Positions 6,363 to 12,391 of a stretch of DNA of 12,391 nt are shown piece by piece. This DNA comes from an uncultured Phycisphaerae bacterium (lineage in GTDB: Bacteria > Planctomycetota > Phycisphaerae > Sedimentisphaerales > Anaerohalosphaeraceae), in NCBI GenBank assembly GCA_937920485.1, contig CALETL010000234.1, forward strand, positions 1-12,391, given 5' to 3'. The stretch's first letter is position 1. Every line of letters starts with the position of its first letter. Under the pieces are notes generated by a model. The model was not told the origin of the DNA. It searched no databases and worked only from the letters and a program-made list of their open reading frames with translations. The position numbers and the translations under genes are program-made.

Positions 6363-6890
6363 ATGAGTTATTTTGTAAAAAGCTTAGTTCAGAGTGAATA
6401 CGAGAAGAAATTTGACGGCGTCAGTGAGTTTGTCGTGGTCGATACGACAGGAATCAGCGGCGTTGAAAACAACATTCTGCGTGGTGAGTTGAAAGAAAAG
6501 GGAATTCGTATGACGGTTGTCAAAAATTCCCTGATGTGTCTGGCTCTGCAGAAGATGGAGATGAATGATGCCTGTTCGATTTTCGAGGCCGGGCCATGTA
6601 CCGTTGCTTACGGCGGGGACAGCGTGGTTGATGTTGCCAAGGAACTTGTCAGTTTGTCGAAGAAGTTCAAAGCCATCGACCTTAAAAGCGCTTATGTGGA
6701 CGGTACCGTAATGGATGGCGCCGGAGCAATGGCCCTTTCCAAGATGCCCAGCCGTGCAGAGTTGCAGGGTCAGGTTGCTCAACTTGTTCTTACGCCGGGC
6801 TCGAATGTGGCCGGTGCATTGCTCGGCCCGGGCGGCGTGATCGCCGGTTGTGTCGAGAGCTTGATCGAGAAGCTCGAAGAAGCAGCGTAG
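6363..6890 (+). CDS. rplJ: 50S ribosomal protein L10 (uL10)
   Basis: L10 anchors the L7/L12 dimers to the ribosome, forming the stalk that recruits translation factors. The length is 175 residues (E. coli 165). The N-terminal rRNA-binding domain shows VVVDTTGISGVENNILRGEL and the conserved VVKNSL. The C-terminal part has MPSRAELQGQVAQLV and ends in a long helix (GCVESLIEKLEEAA) that would bind L12 dimers. AAGGTGAG (6352-6359) lies just before the ATG. rplL follows after 102 bases, a spacer with predicted secondary structure. Confidence 0.97.
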   Translation: MSYFVKSLVQSEYEKKFDGVSEFVVVDTTGISGVENNILRGELKEKGIRMTVVKNSLMCLALQKMEMNDACSIFEAGPCTVAYGGDSVVDVAKELVSLSKKFKAIDLKSAYVDGTVMDGAGAMALSKMPSRAELQGQVAQLVLTPGSNVAGALLGPGGVIAGCVESLIEKLEEAA

Positions 6891-6912
6891 TTAATAATTG
6901 AGAGAATATGGT

Positions 6913-6970
6913 TGTTTCGGGGCTGTCCCGACGGGTTAAACGGACGGCGTAGTCCGGCTACCGCGAAACA
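6913..6970 (+). other. Structured element in the rplJ-rplL spacer
   Basis: An outer stem TGTTTCG (6913-6919) / CGAAACA (6964-6970) encloses two hairpins: GGG/CCC (6920-6922 with 6927-6929; five pairs if TCGGG/CCCGA forms instead of the inner end of the outer stem) and CGGAC/GTCCG (6941-6945 with 6952-6956). The whole would fold as a three-way junction. There is no T-run. It ends 11 bases before the rplL Shine-Dalgarno. It is either a regulatory mRNA structure or a small palindromic dispersed repeat. Confidence 0.5.
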
Positions 6971-6992
6971 CAATGAGTTATAGGAGTCAATA

Positions 6993-7394
6993 ATGTCGGA
7001 AGAAAAAACATTTAGTGCAGAAACCAAAGAACTGGGCGATAAGATCGTTGCCCTGACACTGATGCAGGCCAAGGAATTGGCGGATTATCTCAAGGAAGAA
7101 CATGGTATCGAGCCGGCAGCCGGTGGTGCGGTTATGGTTGCAGGTCCCGCGGCCGGTGGCGGCGAAGAAGCCGAAGTAGAGAAGACCAGCTTCAACGTGA
7201 TTCTCAAAGAAATCGGCGACAAGAAGATCCAGGTGATCAAGGAAGTTCGTGCGTTGACCGGTCTTGGCCTGAAAGAAGCTAAGGACGTTGTCGATGCTGC
7301 TCCCAAGGCTGTTAAGGAAAATGTCAGCAAGGAAGAAGCTGACGAAGCCAGAGTTGCACTTGAAGCGGCCGGTGCGGTTGTTGCTGTTGAGTAA
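6993..7394 (+). CDS. rplL: 50S ribosomal protein L7/L12 (bL12)
   Basis: L7/L12 is the multi-copy stalk protein that contacts EF-Tu, EF-G and other GTPases. At 133 residues it is slightly longer than E. coli L12 (121). The N-terminal dimerisation helices span about 10-40, including [17 protein letters not shown] flexible hinge rich in Ala and Gly lies at about 41-64. The C-terminal factor-binding domain begins [16 protein letters not shown] and has the diagnostic [25 protein letters not shown] (6982-6986), 6 bases before ATG, is strong, as expected for a protein made in excess over L10. Confidence 0.98.
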   Translation: MSEEKTFSAETKELGDKIVALTLMQAKELADYLKEEHGIEPAAGGAVMVAGPAAGGGEEAEVEKTSFNVILKEIGDKKIQVIKEVRALTGLGLKEAKDVVDAAPKAVKENVSKEEADEARVALEAAGAVVAVE

Positions 7395-7395
7395 T

Positions 7396-7429
7396 TTTGG
7401 TTTCGTTCACAAGATGCGATTAAACCAAA
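7396..7429 (+). other. Stem-loop just after rplL
   Basis: TTTGGTTT (7396-7403) is exactly complementary to AAACCAAA (7422-7429) across an 18-base loop. It begins one base after the rplL stop and has no T-run. It may protect the 3' end of rplL mRNA after cleavage before rpoB. Confidence 0.4.
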
Positions 7430-7432
7430 CTT

Positions 7433-7519
7433 ATGAAGCTGTTTGACATCATTAAAAATGCAAGGGCGACCGGGGAGCTGTTTCCCGGTTTGCCTTTTGA
7501 ATTGTGTCAGACAGGATGA
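7433..7519 (+). other. Unsupported 28-codon ORF before rpoB
   Basis: An ATG at 7433 opens a 28-codon frame ending at TGA 7517-7519. It starts [12 protein letters not shown] and runs through the attenuator-like hairpin. There is no Shine-Dalgarno upstream (an A-rich stretch instead) and no family is recognised. A leader peptide is conceivable, but chance is more likely. Confidence 0.15.
7462..7497 (+). terminator. Attenuator-like hairpin between rplL and rpoB
   Basis: ACCGGGGA (7469-7476) pairs with TTCCCGGT (7482-7489) around GCTGT with one G-U pair. The stem continues below a small internal loop with AAGGGC (7462-7467) against GCCTTT (7492-7497). The T-rich tail is interrupted by GCC and partly paired, so full termination is unlikely. 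In E. coli the rplL-rpoB spacer holds a partial terminator and an RNase III site that lower polymerase output relative to ribosomal proteins, and this hairpin is placed to do the same. Confidence 0.5.
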
Positions 7520-7550
7520 AAAAAAACATGTCTTAATGGAGACAGGTCGA

Positions 7551-10500
7551 ATGAAATCACGTACCATCCGGAATTTCGGTAAGATCGATGATGCGATAGA
7601 AGTGCCGGACCTGATCGAGGTGCAGCTAAAAAGCTACGGCCGGTTTTTACAGACCGAAGCAGCGTTTAAAAAGCGCAAAGACGCGGGCTTAGAAGCATTG
7701 TTCCGGGAAATCTTTCCCATTATCAGCTATGATAAGACGATGGAACTGGAGTATCTTGGGTATGAACTGGAGAAACCCCGATACACACTCGAACAGTGCC
7801 GCGAACTTCGTCTGACCTACGGCTATCCGCTAAAAGTGCATTGCCGGCTCAAACGACAGGATGCTGATGATATTGCCGAACAGGCGATCTATCTGGGTGA
7901 AATTCCCGTCATGATCGGCGGCGGTGAATTTATCATTAATGGTGCTGAGCGTGTGATCGTTAATCAGCTTCACCGCAGTCCCGGTGTGGACTTTGTCGTT
8001 GACAGTAAAGACGGCGACCGCATCCTGCATGGCGCGCGAATCATTCCCGAACGCGGTAGTTGGATCGAGATGACGGTGACCAAAAAAGACATACTGGTGA
8101 TTCGCATCGATCAGTCCAGCAAGATCCCCGCGACGACGTTCCTGCGGGCAATGGATGAAAAATACGGCAAGACCGAAGATTTGATCCGGATGTTCTATGG
8201 AACCAAATCCGTCAAGGTCAAGAAACTCGACCCGACGATGTGGTCGGTAGGGCCGATCGTGGACACGGAAACCGGCGAGATTCTGGTTGAAGCAGGCAGC
8301 CAGATCGGCGACGCTGTGGCTTCGATTCAGGCCAGTGAGCTGGATTCGGTGGAAGTCATCGCCAAGATGCCGGATGTGCTGGTGTTGAATACACTGGCTG
8401 AAGATACGGCGGAAAGTCACGAAGAGGCCCTGATGAAGATTTACTCCCGGCTTCGTCCGGGAAATCCGGCTCAGGCGGATAAAGCGAAGGCTCTCTTTGA
8501 AGAAAAATTCTATGACACCAACCGGTACCGTCTGGGCAAGGTCGGTCGTTTTCGTCTGAACCGCAAATTCGGTACTAATGTCGATCTTGCGGATATGGCG
8601 CTGTGTTCGGAAGACTTCCTGCATACAATGAAGTATATCCTGACGTTAAGAAATAATCAGGGCGAGGTCGATGATATTGACCATCTGGGTAACCGCCGTT
8701 TGCGGACGATCGATGAATTAGCTGCCGGTGAGATTCGTAAGGGGTTGCTGAAACTTCGCCGTACCGTGCAGGAACGGATGAGCATGAAGAGCCCGGAAGA
8801 CATTGCCCGCGTGGCTGATCTGGTCAACAGCAAGAGCGTTTCTTCCAGTATCGATTTCTTCTTTGGTCGCGGCGAACTGAGCCAGGTGGTGGATCAGACC
8901 AATGCTCTGAGCCAGTTGACCCATGAACGGCGTTTGAGCGCTTTAGGACCGGGTGGTCTGAACCGTAAGCGTGCGGGTTTTGAAGTGCGTGATGTGCATA
9001 TCAGCCACTATGGCCGAGTGTGTCCGATTGAAACACCTGAAGGTACGAATATTGGTCTGATCGTATCGCTGGGTATTTTCTCCAAGGTAGATGAATACGG
9101 CTTTTTGATCACTCCGTACCGGAAAGTAAAAAATAAAAAGTTACTCGACGACGTTGTCTATCTGCGTGCTGATGAGGAGATGCAGGCGATCTTTGCTCCG
9201 CCAAGCATGGTTGATACCCAAAAGAACAAGTTGCAGGATGGTTTGGTTTTAGCTCGTAAAGAGGGCGACCTGACTCAGTGCGACGGCAGCGAGGTCAGCT
9301 ATGTGGACGTTTCGCCGCGGCAGACAGTCGGTGTTTCTGCGGCTCTTATTCCATTCCTTGAGCATGACGACGCAAACCGTGCGTTGATGGGCTCGAACAT
9401 GCAGCGTCAATCGGTGCCGCTGCTGAATACCGAGCCGCCGCTGGTGGGCACAGGTATGGAAGTGGAAGTGGCCAAGAACTCCAGTATGGTTACCAAGGCC
9501 CGTACCTCCGGTACCGTGACTGCGGTTGACGCGACACATATCGTCATTGATAAGACCGAAGAGTATCTGCTGGATAAATTCGTCGGTTTGAATGAGCGGA
9601 CCTGCCTGAATCAAAAACCGATTGTTGAGTTGGGGCAAAAAGTCAAGAAGGGACAGATTATCACCGACGGCGGCGGAACCAGTCAGGGCTGTCTTGCATT
9701 GGGCAGAAATGTGCTGGTCGCATTTGTTCCGTTTGACGGCTACAATTTTGAGGATGCGATTTTAATCAGCGAGAAACTGGTTAAAGAAGACGCTTTCACA
9801 AGTGTACATATTGATACTTTCAGTGTTGAAGTTCGTGAAACAAAACTCGGGCGTGAAGAATTTACCCGCGATATCCCCAATGTCAGCGAAAAGGCGCTGC
9901 GCAACCTTGATGAGTACGGCATTGTCCGTGAAGGGACACGCGTAGGCCCGGATGATATTCTCGTGGGCAAGGTTTCTCCCAAGAGTAAAACAGAACTGAC
10001 ACCCGAAGAAAAACTGCTTCATGCGATCTTTGGACGAGCCGGCGAAGATGTGAAAAATGATTCGCTGGAAGTGCCCAGCGGCTATGAAGGTGTTGTCATT
10101 AAAACACGCCACTTCAAACGCCGTGCCGCTGAAACGGATGAACAGCGGAAGGCACTGAAAGACAAGATGCGCCAGGTTGAGGCAGATTTCGTTGGCAAGG
10201 AATGTGATGTGTTCCGGCAGATGATGGACGAGGTTCATGAGACCCTTGGGATCGAGGTGGTTGATCCGAATACACGCCAGAAAGTTGGTGCCAGCGATGA
10301 CAATGATGTTCTTTACGAGCAGATCGAAGAGTTTGATATCTCATGGATCAAACCCGCGAAAGTCCGTGGCGATGCTCAAAAGATTGTTGATGAGTACTGG
10401 CCCAAGGTCGTGGTTCTGCAGGAAGAGAAAAAACAGCAGATCGATTCCATGAAGCATGGTGATGAGTTGCCGAGCGGTGTTCTTGAAATGGTTAAGATTT

Positions 10501-11306
10501 ATGTCGCAACCAAGCGAACCCTGTCGATCGGTGATAAGATGGCCGGCCGTCATGGAAACAAAGGTGTTATCGCCAAGATCATGCCGGTCGAAGACATGCC
10601 ATTCCTTGAAGACGGCACGCCGATCGATATCTGTCTGAATCCGCTGGGTGTACCGTCCCGTATGAACGTGGGTCAGATTCTTGAAACCCATCTTGGCTGG
10701 GCGGGCAAAGTGCTCGGTTTTAATGCGGTGACCCCGGTCTTTGCCGGTGCGACCGAAGAAGATATCTTTAATGTGACTGAAGAGGCCAACGAATTTATCC
10801 GCAGCCGAATTCAGAAAATTGAGGACAAAAAAGAAGTCCCGCCTGTGGATGAACTCTTTGCGGAGATTCCGCCGAGACTGAAAACCCGTATTTATGATGG
10901 CCGTACGGGCGAGCCATTCGATCAGAATGTGACCATTGGTTATATCTATATGATGAAGCTGCATCATCTGGTGGATGACAAGATCCATGCCCGTTCGACT
11001 GGTCCGTACAGTTTGATCACGCAGCAGCCGCTGGGCGGCAAGGCCCGAACGGGCGGACAGCGGTTTGGAGAAATGGAAGTGTGGGCGCTTGAGGCCTATG
11101 GTGCCGCGTACACCCTGCAGGAATTGCTGACGGTCAAGAGCGATGATATCGAGGGCCGCACGAAAATATATGAATCGATGGTTAAAGGTACGAATACGCT
11201 GGAGGCCGGTACACCGATCTCCTTTGACGTGCTTTGCAACGAGATTCGCGGTCTGGGCCTGAACATTCAGCTCGAAAAGAAGCGGCTCGGTGCAACACCG
11301 ATATAA
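7551..11306 (+). CDS. rpoB: DNA-directed RNA polymerase subunit beta
   Basis: The beta subunit forms half of the polymerase active cleft. I start it at ATG 7551, giving 1251 residues beginning [17 protein letters not shown] (7538-7541) lies 9 bases upstream. The in-frame ATGs at 7443 and 7536 lack a well-placed Shine-Dalgarno and add residues unlike the family. Landmarks are [11 protein letters not shown] near 140, the rifampicin region around 445-463, [15 protein letters not shown], and YNFED with Glu734-Asp735 near the active site. [18 protein letters not shown] follows with Lys988 and Lys996 (E. coli K1065 and K1073), then [20 protein letters not shown] with His1146 (E. coli H1237). The distance from YNFED to that lysine pair is within 2 residues of E. 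coli, so a helical insertion like E. coli beta-i9 is present (about 850-970). rpoC begins 81 bases downstream. Confidence 0.98.
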   Translation: MKSRTIRNFGKIDDAIEVPDLIEVQLKSYGRFLQTEAAFKKRKDAGLEALFREIFPIISYDKTMELEYLGYELEKPRYTLEQCRELRLTYGYPLKVHCRLKRQDADDIAEQAIYLGEIPVMIGGGEFIINGAERVIVNQLHRSPGVDFVVDSKDGDRILHGARIIPERGSWIEMTVTKKDILVIRIDQSSKIPATTFLRAMDEKYGKTEDLIRMFYGTKSVKVKKLDPTMWSVGPIVDTETGEILVEAGSQIGDAVASIQASELDSVEVIAKMPDVLVLNTLAEDTAESHEEALMKIYSRLRPGNPAQADKAKALFEEKFYDTNRYRLGKVGRFRLNRKFGTNVDLADMALCSEDFLHTMKYILTLRNNQGEVDDIDHLGNRRLRTIDELAAGEIRKGLLKLRRTVQERMSMKSPEDIARVADLVNSKSVSSSIDFFFGRGELSQVVDQTNALSQLTHERRLSALGPGGLNRKRAGFEVRDVHISHYGRVCPIETPEGTNIGLIVSLGIFSKVDEYGFLITPYRKVKNKKLLDDVVYLRADEEMQAIFAPPSMVDTQKNKLQDGLVLARKEGDLTQCDGSEVSYVDVSPRQTVGVSAALIPFLEHDDANRALMGSNMQRQSVPLLNTEPPLVGTGMEVEVAKNSSMVTKARTSGTVTAVDATHIVIDKTEEYLLDKFVGLNERTCLNQKPIVELGQKVKKGQIITDGGGTSQGCLALGRNVLVAFVPFDGYNFEDAILISEKLVKEDAFTSVHIDTFSVEVRETKLGREEFTRDIPNVSEKALRNLDEYGIVREGTRVGPDDILVGKVSPKSKTELTPEEKLLHAIFGRAGEDVKNDSLEVPSGYEGVVIKTRHFKRRAAETDEQRKALKDKMRQVEADFVGKECDVFRQMMDEVHETLGIEVVDPNTRQKVGASDDNDVLYEQIEEFDISWIKPAKVRGDAQKIVDEYWPKVVVLQEEKKQQIDSMKHGDELPSGVLEMVKIYVATKRTLSIGDKMAGRHGNKGVIAKIMPVEDMPFLEDGTPIDICLNPLGVPSRMNVGQILETHLGWAGKVLGFNAVTPVFAGATEEDIFNVTEEANEFIRSRIQKIEDKKEVPPVDELFAEIPPRLKTRIYDGRTGEPFDQNVTIGYIYMMKLHHLVDDKIHARSTGPYSLITQQPLGGKARTGGQRFGEMEVWALEAYGAAYTLQELLTVKSDDIEGRTKIYESMVKGTNTLEAGTPISFDVLCNEIRGLGLNIQLEKKRLGATPI

Positions 11307-11335
11307 CGGTGAAACGGATTACAGGAGCGATATAA

Positions 11336-11362
11336 ATGCCCGCAGTTGACGGGAAAAAGTAG
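11336..11362 (+). CDS. Possible 8-codon leader peptide between rpoB and rpoC
   Basis: The frame reads MPAVDGKK and then TAG. AGGAG (11323-11327) stands 8 bases before its ATG, a stronger site than the GGAG (11373-11376), 11 bases upstream, that serves rpoC. It lies in a different frame from rpoC and stops 25 bases before it. Within it CCCG (11339-11342) can pair with CGGG (11350-11353). Translation is unproven; coupling or re-initiation at rpoC is possible. Confidence 0.3.
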   Translation: MPAVDGKK

Positions 11363-11387
11363 ACATTAAGTCGGAGTTGGTTTGAAA

Positions 11388-12391
11388 ATGGTAGAATCAA
11401 TTTACGATCGCATAAATGATTACGGTTCGGTAAAGATTACATTGGCAAGCCCGAATGATATTCGGAGCTGGTCGTTTGGCGAGGTGCGCAAGCCCGAGAC
11501 GATCAACTATCGAACCTATCGACCGGAAAAAGACGGTTTGTTCTGTGAGCGTATTTTTGGCCCGGAACGTGACTGGGAATGTTCATGCGGTAAGTACAAG
11601 GGTACCAAATTTAAAGGGATTATTTGTGACCGTTGCGGCGTCAAGGTGACGCACAGCCGTGTCCGGCGTAAACGCATGGGACATATCAACCTGGCGGCCC
11701 CTGTCGTGCACATCTGGTTTTTTAAATCTCTGCCCAGCCGTTTGAGTACCCTGTTGGGTATGAAAACTTCTGATATTGAGAAGATCGTCTATTTTCAGGA
11801 TTACGTGGTCACAGACGTTGGCCAGAGTCCTTTGAAACTCAAGCAACTTTTGACGGAAGATGAATATCGGGATGCTCAGAATAAATACGGCAACTGTTTC
11901 AAGGCTTCCATGGGTGCCGAAGCTGCTAAGGAATTGCTCCAAGGCCTTAATTTGGATGAACTCAGCGTCGAACTTCGTCAGGCAATCAATGAGACCAACA
12001 GCAAGCAGAAAATCAAAGACCTGACCAAACGGCTTAAGATTGTCAACGCGATTAATTCCAGTGAAAATACACCGGATTGGATGATTTTGGATGTTTGTCC
12101 GATTATTCCGCCGGACCTGCGTCCGCTGGTGATGCTGGAGAGCGGTAACTTCGCGACGAGTGATCTGAATGATTTGTATCGCAGAATCATCAACCGGAAC
12201 AACCGTCTGAAGAAACTAATCGATCTAAATGCGCCGGAAGTAATTATTCGAAATGAAAAGCGCATGCTGCAGCAGGCCGTGGATTCGCTGTTGGACAACA
12301 GTCGGTGCCGTCGCCCTGTTCTGGGCAGCAACAACCGTCCGCTCAAGTCGCTGACGGATATGATCAAGGGCAAACAAGGCCGCTTCCGTGA
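11388..12391 (+). CDS. rpoC: DNA-directed RNA polymerase subunit beta', 5' part
   Basis: The frame runs from ATG 11388 off the right edge, giving 334 codons and two extra bases. An in-frame TAA at 11367 limits the start to this ATG or a TTG at 11382; the ATG gives the better family start. The N-terminus has the usual IKITLASP-type strand ([19 protein letters not shown]), then [20 protein letters not shown] and the zinc finger Cys65, Cys67, Cys80, Cys83 (E. coli C70, C72, C85, C88). The clamp helices follow, then the lid region and [41 protein letters not shown] and [15 protein letters not shown], where the window ends. The catalytic NADFDGD loop lies beyond the window. Confidence 0.97.
   Translation, partial: MVESIYDRINDYGSVKITLASPNDIRSWSFGEVRKPETINYRTYRPEKDGLFCERIFGPERDWECSCGKYKGTKFKGIICDRCGVKVTHSRVRRKRMGHINLAAPVVHIWFFKSLPSRLSTLLGMKTSDIEKIVYFQDYVVTDVGQSPLKLKQLLTEDEYRDAQNKYGNCFKASMGAEAAKELLQGLNLDELSVELRQAINETNSKQKIKDLTKRLKIVNAINSSENTPDWMILDVCPIIPPDLRPLVMLESGNFATSDLNDLYRRIINRNNRLKKLIDLNAPEVIIRNEKRMLQQAVDSLLDNSRCRRPVLGSNNRPLKSLTDMIKGKQGRFR

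Noticed and set aside
7443..7550. 36-residue N-terminal extension of RpoB
   Set aside because: It runs through the attenuator-like hairpin and lacks family similarity. ATG 7551 has GGAG at 9 bases and a normal start.
7830..8624. 264-codon antisense frame in rpoB, with similar ones at 9762-10238 and 10341-10988
   Set aside because: These are shadows of the highly conserved RpoB coding sequence.

Overview
This window is a bacterial transcription/translation housekeeping cluster with every real gene on the + strand. From left to right it holds the 3' part of a HEAT-repeat protein gene, tRNA-Thr(GGU), tuf, rpmG, tRNA-Trp(CCA), secE, nusG, rplK, rplA, rplJ, rplL, rpoB and the 5' part of rpoC. Gene order from tRNA-Thr/tuf through rpoC follows the widely conserved secE-nusG-rplKAJL-rpoBC block. 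Having tRNA-Thr and tuf in front recalls the E. coli thrT-tufB arrangement, and having rpmG and tRNA-Trp just before secE recalls many other phyla. The EF-Tu P-loop reads GHIDHGKT, the EF-Tu carries small insertions, the beta subunit is of intermediate length, the base composition is balanced and a large HEAT-repeat protein lies next door. Together these suggest a Planctomycetota-type bacterium, perhaps class Phycisphaerae. That placement is an inference from remembered family features, not a computed phylogeny.

Region 1 (1-2232) is the HEAT gene, which is open at the left edge, followed by a spacer with a weak AT-rich hairpin plus T-run and a plausible sigma70-type promoter. Region 2 (2233-3729) is tRNA-Thr, a structured leader and tuf, closed by a good Rho-independent terminator. 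Region 3 (3730-5069) is rpmG, tRNA-Trp, secE and nusG. The tRNA sits 7 nt after the rpmG stop, so its processing should separate the rpmG and secE messages. Region 4 (5070-7550) is rplK-rplA-rplJ-rplL. Its spacers hold a short tandem repeat, a possible L1-protein autoregulatory hairpin, a structured rplJ-rplL spacer and an attenuator-like hairpin before rpoB. Region 5 (7551-12391) is rpoB and partial rpoC, separated by a spacer with an 8-codon mini-ORF that has a strong Shine-Dalgarno sequence.

The genes supply linked parts of gene expression: RNA polymerase beta and beta', the factor NusG, large-subunit proteins L33, L11, L1, L10 and L7/L12 (the L10-L12 stalk recruits EF-Tu), EF-Tu itself, two tRNAs and the SecE translocon subunit. 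I see no mobile element, CRISPR array, defence locus or undescribed multi-gene system. What merits a second look is the RNA-level structure between the genes and a few protein oddities: three zinc-type cysteines in bL33, natural variants in the rifampicin region of RpoB, and the HEAT protein of unknown role. No spacer exceeds 300 bases; the longest is 2014-2232.
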